In this document: piece by piece, positions 25,136 through 33,848 of the stretch | Layout of the letters: the number at the start of each line of letters is the position of its first letter | Numbering within the stretch: position 1 is the stretch's first letter | Source: Burkholderiaceae bacterium | Lineage (GTDB): Bacteria; Pseudomonadota; Gammaproteobacteria; Burkholderiales; Burkholderiaceae_C | Direction: 5' to 3' | NCBI GenBank assembly: GCA_019234815.1 | Contig: JAFALA010000099.1 | Coordinates: 1 to 46,594, forward strand | DNA: 46,594 nt | Made by a program: the position numbers and the translations under genes | Notes under the pieces: generated by a model | Databases searched by the model: none | Told to the model about the DNA's origin: nothing | The model's input: the letters and a program-made list of their open reading frames with translations, nothing else

Positions 25136-26383
25136 ATGAAGAAGTACAAAGTTGGCGGCGCCGTGCGCGACGCCTTGCTGGGCCGCCCGGTCAGCGATGT
25201 GGACTGGGTGGTGGTCGGCGCCTCGCCCGAGGAGCTGATGCGCCTGGGCTACCGTGCCGTCGGCAAGGACTTTCCGGTGTTCCTGCATCCGCAGACCCAC
25301 GAGGAAGTGGCGCTGGCCCGCACCGAGCGCAAGACAGCGCCCGGCTACCACGGCTTCGAGTTCCACGCGTCTCCCAAGGTCACGCTGGAGCAGGACCTGG
25401 CGCGGCGCGACCTCAGCATCAACGCCATGGCGCAAGACGACGCCGGCCAAATCATCGACCCTCACGGCGGGCAACGCGACCTGCAGGCCAAGGTCCTGCG
25501 CCACGTCAGCAAGGCCTTTGCCGAAGACCCGGTGCGCATCCTGCGCCTGGCGCGCTTCGCCGCGCGCTTTCCCGACTTCACGGTCGCGCCCGAAACCCAG
25601 GCGCTGATGCGCGCGATGGTGCAGGCCGGCGAGGTCGATGCGCTGGTGCCGGAGCGCGTCTGGCAGGAGGTCGCACGCGGCCTGATGGAAGCGCAGCCCT
25701 CGCGCATGTTCGAGGTCTTGCGCGACTGCGGCGCATTGGCGCATCTGGCCCCCGAAATCGAGGCGCTGTGGGGCGTGCCCCAGCCCCCGCAGCACCACCC
25801 CGAGATCGACACCGGCGCGCACGTGATGCTGGTGCTGGACCATTGCGCGGCCCAGGGCCACCCCCTGGCCGTGCGCTTTGCCTGCCTGTGTCACGACCTC
25901 GGCAAGGGCCAGACGCCCAGCGAACTGTGGCCGCGCCACGTCGGACACGATGCCCGCGGCGCGCCGCTGGTGCGGGCCCTGTGCCAGCGCTGGCGCGTGC
26001 CCAACGACTGCCGCGAACTGGCCGAACTGGTGACGCGCGAGCACACGCACCTGCACCAGAGCATGGCCTTCGGCGCCGAAGCGCGCCTGCGCCTGCTGGA
26101 ACGCTGCGACGCCCTGCGCCGCCCCGATCGCTTCGCCGCCGCCCTGCTCGCCTGCGAATGCGACGCGCGCGGCCGGCTGGGCCTGCAAGACACGCCCTAC
26201 CCGCAGCGCGAACGCCTGATGCAGGACCTGGCGGCCTTGCAAGCCCTCGACCAGGCCGCCGTCAGCGCCGAAGCCATGGCCAAGGGACTGCGAGGGCCGC
26301 AGGTAGGCCAGGTCATCCAGGACGCGCGAGTGCAGGCACTGAAACAGCTGGCTGCCGCATTGGCGAACCCTCAAAGCGTGTGA
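25136..26383 (+). CDS. cca: Multifunctional CCA-adding tRNA nucleotidyltransferase with HD domain
   Basis: Adds or repairs the 3' CCA end of tRNAs without a template; cytoplasmic. 415 residues of the class II bacterial type. The nucleotidyltransferase head has [10 protein letters not shown] (7-16), the metal-binding DVDW (Asp21, Asp23), [16 protein letters not shown] and [12 protein letters not shown]. The C-terminal half carries an HD phosphohydrolase domain with CHDLGKG, as in the proteobacterial multifunctional enzymes that also show phosphatase and 2',3'-cyclic phosphodiesterase activity. The start follows GATAGGG. Its last 13 bases overlap the convergent MidA-like gene. Confidence 0.95.
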   Translation: MKKYKVGGAVRDALLGRPVSDVDWVVVGASPEELMRLGYRAVGKDFPVFLHPQTHEEVALARTERKTAPGYHGFEFHASPKVTLEQDLARRDLSINAMAQDDAGQIIDPHGGQRDLQAKVLRHVSKAFAEDPVRILRLARFAARFPDFTVAPETQALMRAMVQAGEVDALVPERVWQEVARGLMEAQPSRMFEVLRDCGALAHLAPEIEALWGVPQPPQHHPEIDTGAHVMLVLDHCAAQGHPLAVRFACLCHDLGKGQTPSELWPRHVGHDARGAPLVRALCQRWRVPNDCRELAELVTREHTHLHQSMAFGAEARLRLLERCDALRRPDRFAAALLACECDARGRLGLQDTPYPQRERLMQDLAALQALDQAAVSAEAMAKGLRGPQVGQVIQDARVQALKQLAAALANPQSV

Positions 26384-27486
26384 GAGCGATCCCCGCGTGC
26401 AAACCCGATCGCCTCGAACTCCGGCACGCCGGCCGCGAAGCCGATGACCTTGAAGAATTCGCCCATCTCGTGCTCGGCCATCAGCTTGTGCGCCATGCTG
26501 CGGGCGGGCAGGTCGGCCTGGGCCATCAGTTCGGCCAGGCCGCAGTTGATCAGGAAATGGGCCTGGCTGGTGTAGCCCAGCACCTGCAGGCCGGCGTCCT
26601 GCCCGGCCAGTGCGATGCCGGTGAAGTTGAGGTGGGCGGTGATGTCCTTCTCACCCACCAGCTGCAGCGGATCGGGGTCGGCGCGGTGCAGGTGGTGGCA
26701 CATCAAGGTACCGCCATGGCGCTGCGGGTGGTAGTACTCGGCCTCGGGGAAACCGTAGTCGATCAGGAAGATCGCGCCGCGCGTGAGCGCCTGGGCCAGC
26801 GTGCGGATGAAGCCTTCGGCCTGGCGATGCGTCTCGGTGACGGTGCCCGGCACGGGCGCCGGGTTGAACGCAGGCGCGTGCAGGTCCGGCGTCACGCGAT
26901 CGGACCAGGCGAAGCGCAGGCCTGATTCGTCTTGCTGCACGGCCACGCCGCGCTCCAGCCAGCGCTGGCCATCCCAATGCAGCAGTTGCACGGGCATGGC
27001 GTCCAGCACCTCGTTGCCCACCACCACGCCCTGCATGGATTCGGGCAACTGGTCCAGCCATTCGACCTTGTCCGCCCAAGGCGCCAGCCGTTCGGCCTGG
27101 CGCGCGCGCAACTGTCCCGACAGGTCGACGATGCGGTAGCGCTGCACGGCCTCGCCCAGGCTGCCCAGCAACTGCGCCGCCAGCGCGCCGGTGCCGGCGC
27201 CGAACTCCCAGACCTCATCGGTCTGCGTCTGCGTCAAGGCCTGCCTGAGCTGCACCGCCAGCGCCTGGCCGAACAGCGGCGACAACTCCGGCGCGGTGAC
27301 GAAATCGGAGCCGCTTTGCGGCATCAGCCCGAATTTCTGGCGGGCGTTGCTGTAGTAACCGAGACCCGGCGCGTACAGAGCCAATTGCATGAAGGCATCA
27401 AAGCCCAGCCAGCCGCCTGCGTCCGCAATGGCCTGGCGGATCAGCAGCGACAAGGGGGAATCCGCGTGGGACGAAGACGTGTTCAT
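26371..27486 (-). CDS. SAM-dependent methyltransferase, MidA/NDUFAF7 (COG1565) family
   Basis: A 371-residue class I methyltransferase of the MidA/NDUFAF7 family. Landmarks are [45 protein letters not shown], the SAM motif [11 protein letters not shown] and [10 protein letters not shown]. Then come [31 protein letters not shown] blocks near 260-290. The mitochondrial relative methylates an arginine of complex I; the bacterial role is not established. Start ATG 27486 was chosen at the family N-terminus; the longer frame to 27627 overlaps the upstream gene. It lies 14 bases after the GGDEF/EAL gene and ends the tsaB-rimI-UDG-GGDEF/EAL transcription unit. Convergent overlap of 13 bases with cca. 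Confidence 0.88.
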   Translation of the reverse strand: MNTSSSHADSPLSLLIRQAIADAGGWLGFDAFMQLALYAPGLGYYSNARQKFGLMPQSGSDFVTAPELSPLFGQALAVQLRQALTQTQTDEVWEFGAGTGALAAQLLGSLGEAVQRYRIVDLSGQLRARQAERLAPWADKVEWLDQLPESMQGVVVGNEVLDAMPVQLLHWDGQRWLERGVAVQQDESGLRFAWSDRVTPDLHAPAFNPAPVPGTVTETHRQAEGFIRTLAQALTRGAIFLIDYGFPEAEYYHPQRHGGTLMCHHLHRADPDPLQLVGEKDITAHLNFTGIALAGQDAGLQVLGYTSQAHFLINCGLAELMAQADLPARSMAHKLMAEHEMGEFFKVIGFAAGVPEFEAIGFARGDRSHTL

Positions 27487-27500
27487 GGGCAAAGAAAGAT

Positions 27501-29498
27501 TCAAAGAGGAGCCGGATGCGCCGCCTGCCACTGCTGCAGCCAGAGCTCGAATTCGGCGACCGACATGGGCAGGCCTATGCACTCGCCCTGCAGCTCCCGG
27601 CAGCCCCAGTCGCGCAGCAGGTTCCACTGCGCTTCATCGCGCACGCCCTCGGCGCTGACTTTCAGGCCCAGGCCCAGGCCCATCTGCACGATGGCGCGGG
27701 TGATGGCCGAGGCGCCGGCATGGCCGGGCAGGCCGGCCACGAAGCTCTGGTCGATCTTGAGCTTGTCGAGCGAGAGCTGCGTCAGGTGCGCCAGCGAGGT
27801 GTAGCCAGTGCCGAAATCGTCCACCGAAATGCTCAGGCCCTGGCTGCGCAAGGCCAGCAGGGTCTCAGGCGCTGTGGCGATGTCGTCGACCAGCATGCGT
27901 TCGGTCAACTCGAGCTCCAGCCATTCGCCGGGCACGCCCTCCTCGGCCAGCACCTGGGCCACGATCTTGTCGAAGTCGGCCAGCCTGAACTGCATGCTGG
28001 AGAGGTTGACGGCGATGCGCAGGTCCACCAGCTTGCACTCGCGCCACGCCCGGCATTGCTGCGCGGCTTCGCGCATCACCCACTCGCTCAGCGGCAGCAT
28101 CAGGCGGTGACGCTCGGCCACGTTCAAGAAGGCGTCGGGCGACAGCAAGCCGCGCTCCGGATGGCGCCAGCGCAGCAAGGCCTCGGCGCCGTGGACCTGG
28201 GCCGTCTGTGCATCAACCTGCGGTTGATAGAACAGCTCGAATTCACCGCGCGTGAGCGCCTGCACCAGCTCGCCCTCCAGCACCAGGTCGGCATAGGCGC
28301 GCTCGGCCAGCACAGACTCGAAAAAACGGTAGTTGGCGCGCCCGCTGGCCTTGGCCAGGTACATCGCGGTGTCGGCGTGCTGGATCAATTCTTCGGCCGT
28401 GCGACCGTGTTCGGGCGCCATGGCCACGCCAATGGACGGCGTGACCGACAGGTCCAGGCCTTCGGCGCGCACCGGCACCTCGACGACGGCAAGCAAGGCC
28501 ATCAGCACCACCTGCACGTCGGTGCGCGAATAGATGTCGCCCAGCAGCACCACGAATTCGTCGCCGCCGAAGCGCGCCACCAGATCGGTGCTGCGCAGGC
28601 AGCCCTTGATGCGGTCGGCCACGGTGCGCAAGACCTTGTCGCCTTCCAGATGGCCCAGTGAGTCGTTGACGCGCTTGAAGTTGTCGAGGTCGATGAACAG
28701 CAGCGCCATGCTGCGCTTGCCGCTGCGCAGCGCCGCGCCTTCAAGCTCGACCTGCAGCTGCTGCATGAAGGCGGTGCGGTTCATCAGCTGCGTGAGCGCG
28801 TCATGATGGGCCAGGTGATGGATGTGCGCCTGCGCATTGAGCCGGTCGCGGATGTCGCGAATCACCGTCATGCGCAAGGGCTCGCCGCGGAAATGCATGG
28901 TCCGGACGATGCACTCAACGTCGATGGACTGCCCCGCGCTGTCCTGCATCAGGGTCTCGAAATGGTGCTCGCCGCCATGGGCCATCAGGGCCTGCACGCG
29001 TTCGCGTTCGTCGGGCGCGAGCAGATCCGGCATGCTACAGCCGACCAGGTCTTCAGGCCGGCAGGCCAGCAGATCCGCCAGCGGCTGGTTAACGTCGAGC
29101 ACCAGGTCGCCGCGCTGCACCAGGATGCCTTCGACCGTCGCGAGCATGAACTTCTCGAGCCGCTGCTCGGATTCGCGCAGGGCCAGCTCGACCCCGCGCC
29201 AGGGCGTGAAGTCCTGCCACACGGTGACGGTCTCGCCGTCGAAATCGGCCGGGGCAGCGCGGCACAGCAGGCTGCGCGGGACGCCCGTCGCGCTGCACTG
29301 TAACTCCAGCGCAAAACCCTGGCCCTGTTGCAACGCACGCCTGAGCGCATCGAGCTGATCGGCCGGCAAGGCCTGCAAGTCCAGGCCCAAGGCCTCGAAC
29401 GCCGCGTTGGCGCGCAAGACCCGGGCATCAATGTTCAGCCCCGCCGTCGCCACCGGCAGCTCGGGCCAGGCCATCATGGGCTTGAGGGCGGCGCTCAT
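27501..29498 (-). CDS. PAS/GGDEF/EAL bifunctional c-di-GMP protein
   Basis: A 665-residue cytoplasmic signalling protein. The N-terminal 100 residues are a divergent sensor-like region, then a PAS domain (about 105-220). The GGDEF domain has FIDLDNFKRVND, an intact GGDEF at 311-315 and an inhibitory RxxD site (Arg302-Asp305). The EAL domain has EALLRW (439-444), NLSSMQF, ELTER, DDFGTGYTSLA, KIDQSFV and the closing AEGV. Both catalytic signatures are complete, so cyclase and phosphodiesterase activities are each possible. No transmembrane helix. The ATG at 29498 overlaps the upstream UDG stop as ATGA; a longer start at 29534 is less likely. Position inside a tsaB/rimI/UDG chain is unusual for this family. 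Confidence 0.93.
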   Translation of the reverse strand: MSAALKPMMAWPELPVATAGLNIDARVLRANAAFEALGLDLQALPADQLDALRRALQQGQGFALELQCSATGVPRSLLCRAAPADFDGETVTVWQDFTPWRGVELALRESEQRLEKFMLATVEGILVQRGDLVLDVNQPLADLLACRPEDLVGCSMPDLLAPDERERVQALMAHGGEHHFETLMQDSAGQSIDVECIVRTMHFRGEPLRMTVIRDIRDRLNAQAHIHHLAHHDALTQLMNRTAFMQQLQVELEGAALRSGKRSMALLFIDLDNFKRVNDSLGHLEGDKVLRTVADRIKGCLRSTDLVARFGGDEFVVLLGDIYSRTDVQVVLMALLAVVEVPVRAEGLDLSVTPSIGVAMAPEHGRTAEELIQHADTAMYLAKASGRANYRFFESVLAERAYADLVLEGELVQALTRGEFELFYQPQVDAQTAQVHGAEALLRWRHPERGLLSPDAFLNVAERHRLMLPLSEWVMREAAQQCRAWRECKLVDLRIAVNLSSMQFRLADFDKIVAQVLAEEGVPGEWLELELTERMLVDDIATAPETLLALRSQGLSISVDDFGTGYTSLAHLTQLSLDKLKIDQSFVAGLPGHAGASAITRAIVQMGLGLGLKVSAEGVRDEAQWNLLRDWGCRELQGECIGLPMSVAEFELWLQQWQAAHPAPL

Positions 29499-30379
29499 GC
29501 GGACCCGCCTTGGAGGGTCCGCATGGCCAGGCACAGGTCTTCCCAGGCCCTGGCTTTTTCCGCCGGATTGCGCAGCAGGTACGAGGGCGCATAGCTGACC
29601 ACCACGGGCACGTCGCCAACCCGATGCACGCGGCCGCGCAGCTTGCCGAGCGGCTCCTGCGTATCGAGCAGGGCCTGGCAGGCCAGGCGCCCCAGCGCCA
29701 GGATGATGCGCGGCCGCGTCAATTCGATCTGGCGCTTCAGATAAGGGCGGCAGCTCGCCACTTCCGCGGCGCCAGGGCTGCGATCGCGCGACGGACGACA
29801 GCGCAGCGCATGCGTGATGAAGACCTGGCGCTCGGGCCCGGCGGCCTGCCGGGTCAGGCCCAGCGCGCGCAGCATGTTGTCGAGCAGCATGCCTGACTCG
29901 CTGCCGGAACGATCGGCAGCGCCGGACGCCGGCGCGGCAAAGGGTTCATTGCACTGATCGTCAAGCTCGCTGGGCGCCTCGCCGACCACCATCCAGTGCG
30001 CCTGCGCGTGCCCCACGCCCCACAAGCTCTGACGCCGGCCCTCGCAAAGCGCGCAAGCGCGGCACGCCGCGATCGCCTCGGTCAGGGCTGGCGCATCGAA
30101 GGCCGACACGTCGGGACCGGATGTGCTGCTCGCACCGGGAGATGTGGATGGCAGCGCAGCCGCCACCGCAACCGCTGCGGGCACTGCAACAACTGGAGCG
30201 CGCACGCGCACGTTCGGTGCGCGCTCAGCCCGCGCAGCGGGCTGCGGCGCCTCCGCCACCGTGTCGGTCGGCATGGACGATGGCATGTCCGCCGGCCTCT
30301 CGGCTTGAATCTCTGGCGGCGTCCAGACGCGCAGGCCCATGGCCTGCAGCATCTTCTGCTGGCGCTCGGTCCAGCTCAT
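29495..30379 (-). CDS. Uracil-DNA glycosylase superfamily protein (family 4-like), divergent
   Basis: A 294-residue protein. After a short start (MSWTERQQKMLQAMGL) comes a low-complexity Ala/Pro/Val linker (about 25-95), then the glycosylase domain. Iron-sulfur candidates are Cys106, 109 and 112 (CRACALC), Cys194 and Cys210. Motif 1 is VVGEAPSELDD instead of the usual GEAPG, followed by PFAAPASG with an extra Ala/Gly/Ser stretch before MLLDNMLRALGL. Motif 2 reads YAPSYLLR: family 4 enzymes normally have His where Ala264 lies. Fold membership is clear; uracil-excision activity is uncertain. It is linked by ATGA to rimI upstream and to the GGDEF/EAL gene downstream. Confidence 0.82.
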   Translation of the reverse strand: MSWTERQQKMLQAMGLRVWTPPEIQAERPADMPSSMPTDTVAEAPQPAARAERAPNVRVRAPVVAVPAAVAVAAALPSTSPGASSTSGPDVSAFDAPALTEAIAACRACALCEGRRQSLWGVGHAQAHWMVVGEAPSELDDQCNEPFAAPASGAADRSGSESGMLLDNMLRALGLTRQAAGPERQVFITHALRCRPSRDRSPGAAEVASCRPYLKRQIELTRPRIILALGRLACQALLDTQEPLGKLRGRVHRVGDVPVVVSYAPSYLLRNPAEKARAWEDLCLAMRTLQGGSA

Positions 30380-30885
30380 GGCTTGAACTCCAGGCTGAAC
30401 AGCAAGGCGTCCTCGCGTCCGTCGCGGGCGGGGTAATAGGCGCGGCGCAGGCCGACCTCCTTGAAGCCGTAGTGCTGGTAGAGCTGCAAGGCGCGCGCAT
30501 TGCTGCGCCGCACCTCCAGCCAGATCTGCGTCTTGCCCTCGGCGCGGGCGCCCGCCACCAGGGCGTCCAGCATCAGCCGCGCCCAGCCGCGCCGCTGCTG
30601 CTCGGGCGCCACGCTGATATTAAGCAGATGCATTTCATCGACGCCGTACATGGCCAGGAAATACCCCTGGATCTGGCCGTCGGCATCGCGCAGCACGCGA
30701 GCCAGGTGGCCGTCGGCCAGCGAGTCGACGAAGTTGCCGCGCGTCCAGGGGAATTCGTAGGTCTGGGCCTCGATGTCCATCACGCGGTCCAGGTCCATCA
30801 GCCGCATGGGCGCCAGCTCCGGCGCCAGGCGCAGGCCGGTATCCGCCTGCCCATGCCGCATGCCGTTGGAGTTCAAGCGGGTCAT
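30376..30885 (-). CDS. rimI: Ribosomal protein S18-alanine N-acetyltransferase
   Basis: A GNAT acetyltransferase that acetylates the N-terminal alanine of ribosomal protein S18. 169 residues, with an N-terminal extension of about 20 residues before RLMDLDRVMDIEAQTYEFPW. The acetyl-CoA loop is SVAPEQQRRGWARLML, in the R-x2-G-x-A form. LEVRRSNARALQLYQHYGF and RRAYYPARDGREDALLF complete the RimI signature. Adjacent to tsaB with ATGA overlap, as in many proteobacteria, which supports RimI over other GNATs. Its stop overlaps the UDG start. Confidence 0.92.
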   Translation of the reverse strand: MTRLNSNGMRHGQADTGLRLAPELAPMRLMDLDRVMDIEAQTYEFPWTRGNFVDSLADGHLARVLRDADGQIQGYFLAMYGVDEMHLLNISVAPEQQRRGWARLMLDALVAGARAEGKTQIWLEVRRSNARALQLYQHYGFKEVGLRRAYYPARDGREDALLFSLEFKP

Positions 30886-31610
30886 GGCTGCGCCCGCGCG
30901 GCCGAACGCTCGGCCATGCGTTCAGCCGTGGTCTGCGCCACCTTGTTGCGCACGTAGACCGGCGCGGCCAGGGCCGCATCCATCTGCAGGCCCGCCGCCC
31001 AGGCCTGCTCGGCCAGCACCGCCAAGGCCAGCGCCCTGGAGGCGCTTTGCGGCCAGACCAACACATCGCTGTTCAATCCGGCTCGCAATTCGTCAAGCGC
31101 GGGCAAGGCATTGCCGGCTACCGCTGCGGGCTGCCAATGCGACTGCAGGGCCGCCGGACTGTAGAGCGCGGGCGCCTGCAAGGTCCGCCAGCCCGCCTCA
31201 TCACGTTCGTAGGCGGCCGCGTAGATTTCGTTCATGCGGGCATCGACTGCCACCCACAGCGGCGTGGGCAGGACCACGCCCGTCGCCAGCGCCTGCTGAT
31301 GCGCGTCTTCGGCCACCAGCATCAGGCTGTCGAGCGCCAGCACCGGTTTGTTGGCCCCCAGCGCCAGGCCCTGCGCCACCGCGCAGGCCGTGCGCAGGCC
31401 CGTGAATGCGCCGGGGCCGGCCGCAAAGGCCACGGCATCCAGCTCGTTCAAGTTCATGCCCGCACGGGCGAGCAATTGCATGGCTTCGGGCACCATGCGC
31501 TCGGAGGCCATGGGGCCGCCGGCGCCTTCATACAACAGACGTCCGCCGGGATACGACAAGGCCACAGCCAGGGTCTCGGTGGAACTGTCCAGGGACAACA
31601 ATCCAGTCAT
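30882..31610 (-). CDS. tsaB: tRNA threonylcarbamoyladenosine biosynthesis protein TsaB
   Basis: Partner of TsaD in the transfer of threonylcarbamoyl to A37 of ANN-decoding tRNAs. 242 residues with the ASKHA-fold marks: LLSLDSSTETLAVAL at the start, the GPGAFTGLRTACAVAQGLA block (about 65-83), which is the best signature, and VAVDARMNEIYAA. It lacks the TsaD metal-binding HMxxH, as expected. First gene of the (-) unit tsaB-rimI-UDG-GGDEF/EAL-MidA-like. Only about 23 bases separate it from divergent dacB, so its promoter must overlap dacB coding sequence. Confidence 0.94.
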   Translation of the reverse strand: MTGLLSLDSSTETLAVALSYPGGRLLYEGAGGPMASERMVPEAMQLLARAGMNLNELDAVAFAAGPGAFTGLRTACAVAQGLALGANKPVLALDSLMLVAEDAHQQALATGVVLPTPLWVAVDARMNEIYAAAYERDEAGWRTLQAPALYSPAALQSHWQPAAVAGNALPALDELRAGLNSDVLVWPQSASRALALAVLAEQAWAAGLQMDAALAAPVYVRNKVAQTTAERMAERSAARAQP

Positions 31611-31633
31611 CCCGCCAGTGTAGCCGTGCGATC

Positions 31634-33103
31634 ATGACGTGCATGTGGATGCGAACACTGACAACACTTGCTGCCGCCCTGTGCCTGACGCCCGCGCTTT
31701 GGGCGGCGCCGCCCTGGAGCCCGGCGGCACCCGAGGTGTCGCAAGCGCTGCAGCAGGGCCACCTGCCCGCCGAGGCATTGGGCCTTTGGATACAAAACCT
31801 GGAGCATCCCGAACTCGGCACGAGCTGGCAGGCGCAGCGGCCCCTGAACCCCGCCTCGCTGACCAAGCTCGCCACCAGCCTGGCTGCGCTCGACCAGCTG
31901 GGGCCGCAGTGGACCTGGCACACGCCCGTCTGGCTGCGGGGCCGCATAGACCGCGATTCGGGCCTGCTGGACGGCGACCTCGTCATCCAGGGCCGCGGCG
32001 ACCCCAAGCTGGTGCTGGAACGGCTCTGGCTGCTGCTGCGCCAGGTACAGACGCTGGGCGTGCGCGACATCCATGGCCGCATCGTGCTGGACCGCAGCCG
32101 ATTTGCGCTGCCGCCGCGCTCGCCGTCCGACTTCGACGGCGAAGGCTGGCACCCCGGCAATGTGCAGGCCGACGCGCTGCTGCTGAACTACAAGACGCAG
32201 ATCTACCGCTTCACACCCTCGCCGCAGGGGGTGGCGCGCATCAGCGCCGAACTGCCGCTGGCGATGGAGCAGACCAGCGTGCCCTTGAAACCTGGCTCCT
32301 GCCAGGACTGGCGCGCCCAGTTGCAATTGCAATGGGTGGAAGGGCAGACATTGCGCTTTGCCGGCAGCTACCCCGCGAGCTGCGGCGAACTGCGCTGGCC
32401 CCTGGCCGACCCCGATCCGGCCAGCTTCAACGCGCGCCTGCTCGCCGGGCTGTGGCAGGCCATGGGCGGGCGCTTGAGCGACGGGGTCGTCGAGGGTCCC
32501 GCGCCGGATGCGCCGCCCAGCTTCGAGTTCGAGTCCCCGCCCCTGGCCGAGGTGCTGCGCGACATCAACAAGTACAGCAACAACCTGATGGCCGAGCAAC
32601 TGCTGCTGAGTGCCTCGGCGCCCGCCGACGGCAGCGCCAGCACGCCCGAGCAGGCGCTGACATGGTTGAGCAACTGGCTGAAGCCGCGCCTGCGCGATGG
32701 CCCTGGCGCGCAGGATTTCGTGCTCGACAACGGCTCCGGCCTGTCGCGGCAGACCCGGCTGAGCGCGGCGCAACTGGGACAACTCCTGCACTGGGCTTGG
32801 CAGCAGCCCTTCATGCCGGAATTCGTCGCCAGCCTGCCGATCGCGGGGCTGGACGGCACCTTGAGCCGGGCCGAGCACCAATTCGGTCCAGGCCGCGGCC
32901 GCGCCCACTTGAAGACAGGCTCGCTGCGCGACGTCAATGCCGTGGCCGGCTATGTGCAGGGCGGCAGCGGGCAGCACTGGGCGATGGTGGCGATTCTGAA
33001 CGATGCCAATGCGGCCCAGGGCCGGCCCGTATTGGACGCCCTGGTGCGCTGGGTCGCCAGGGACTTGCAGCCGGAAACGAAGGCGGCAGCAAAAAGGCCC
33101 TGA
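31634..33103 (+). CDS. dacB: D-alanyl-D-alanine carboxypeptidase/endopeptidase (PBP4)
   Basis: A periplasmic class C penicillin-binding protein that trims or cuts peptide cross-links. 489 residues from ATG 31634; ATGs at 31643 and 31649 are also in frame and none has a ribosome site. A signal peptide (MRTLTTLAAALCLTPALWA) precedes the mature APPWSP. The active-site triad of motifs is complete: Ser75-x-x-Lys78 in PASLTK, Ser315-Asn-Asn317 in YSNNLMAEQLL and Lys427-Thr-Gly in HLKTGS. The large insert domain between motifs 1 and 2 is typical of PBP4. Its stop codon lies inside the stem of the terminator serving the convergent ompW-type gene. Confidence 0.94.
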   Translation: MTCMWMRTLTTLAAALCLTPALWAAPPWSPAAPEVSQALQQGHLPAEALGLWIQNLEHPELGTSWQAQRPLNPASLTKLATSLAALDQLGPQWTWHTPVWLRGRIDRDSGLLDGDLVIQGRGDPKLVLERLWLLLRQVQTLGVRDIHGRIVLDRSRFALPPRSPSDFDGEGWHPGNVQADALLLNYKTQIYRFTPSPQGVARISAELPLAMEQTSVPLKPGSCQDWRAQLQLQWVEGQTLRFAGSYPASCGELRWPLADPDPASFNARLLAGLWQAMGGRLSDGVVEGPAPDAPPSFEFESPPLAEVLRDINKYSNNLMAEQLLLSASAPADGSASTPEQALTWLSNWLKPRLRDGPGAQDFVLDNGSGLSRQTRLSAAQLGQLLHWAWQQPFMPEFVASLPIAGLDGTLSRAEHQFGPGRGRAHLKTGSLRDVNAVAGYVQGGSGQHWAMVAILNDANAAQGRPVLDALVRWVARDLQPETKAAAKRP

Positions 33104-33123
33104 GTCCTTCAGGACCCAGGGCC
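33091..33123 (-). terminator. Rho-independent terminator of the hydrolase/OmpW unit
   Basis: On the minus strand GGCCCTG-x-GTCC pairs with GGAC-x-CAGGGCC around a four-base loop, followed by TTTTT (33095-33091). The stem starts 19 bases after the ompW-type stop and includes the dacB stop codon, so termination signal and dacB coding end overlap. Confidence 0.85.
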
Positions 33124-33142
33124 TCGTCAGCTCAGGCTTGGC

Positions 33143-33820
33143 TTAGAAGCTGTAGCCCAGCGCCAGCGTGTACACCATCGGACGGAAAGTGATGACGGTG
33201 GATGCCGTGGTGGACGGAGCGGCAGGATAGCTCGTCGTCGCGGTCTCCAGGCTGCGCACGTCCGCCGAGGCCACGGTGCCCGCCAGCGACCAACGCTGGT
33301 CCAGCGCCACGGTGGCGCCCGCGTGCCATGCCAGGCCCCAGGAATCGCTCAGCTTGATGGTGGTGGGACCGCCCGATGCCGCATTGCCGGACGGCGTGGA
33401 CGCGGTCGAGGGGAAATGCGTGTAGTTCAGGCCCAGGCCCACAAAGGGGCGAACCCTGGGAACGACTTCCGCAAAGTGGTAGTTGATGAAAGCCGTGGGC
33501 GGCTCCTGCTCAACCGCCGAGACCTGCCCGAAAGGCGCCAGCACACCGGCGCCGTAGATCTTGTGGGTGGGCGGCAGGCCCAGAGCCAGTTCCGCGCTCC
33601 AGTTCGGTGCAAAGCGATAGGCGTAGCCGAAGCCCAGGGTGTCGACACCGCCCACTCGGATTTGAACGCCGGGAGGCACGGCCGGACCGCTGAAGTCAGG
33701 CATCTTGGCGTTCACGTCGATGTGGATCACACCCACATAAAAGGTTTGATCCGATTCGGCATTTGCAGCCCCGGCCAGCAATGCAAGCGCGGCGGCCAGC
33801 AGAATTTGATTCTTTCTCAT
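33143..33820 (-). CDS. OmpW family outer-membrane protein (copy 2)
   Basis: A 225-residue precursor from ATG 33820, with CGGAG eight bases upstream. The signal peptide is MRKNQILLAAALALLAGAANA, cut before ESDQTF. The mature barrel shows the OmpW pattern: FYVGVIHIDVNAKMPDF, GFGYAYRFAPNWSAELALGLPP, TAFINYHF, RPFVGLGLNYTHFP and a C-terminal LALGYSF ending in Phe. It is clearly diverged from the ompW at 15863. It follows the lipoprotein hydrolase gene by 28 bases and ends at a strong terminator, so the two form a likely operon. The pairing suggests a pore for a hydrophobic product or substrate of the hydrolase; that is inference. Confidence 0.9.
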   Translation of the reverse strand: MRKNQILLAAALALLAGAANAESDQTFYVGVIHIDVNAKMPDFSGPAVPPGVQIRVGGVDTLGFGYAYRFAPNWSAELALGLPPTHKIYGAGVLAPFGQVSAVEQEPPTAFINYHFAEVVPRVRPFVGLGLNYTHFPSTASTPSGNAASGGPTTIKLSDSWGLAWHAGATVALDQRWSLAGTVASADVRSLETATTSYPAAPSTTASTVITFRPMVYTLALGYSF

Positions 33821-33848
33821 AAATTTCTCCGCAATAGGTTGCAATCGA

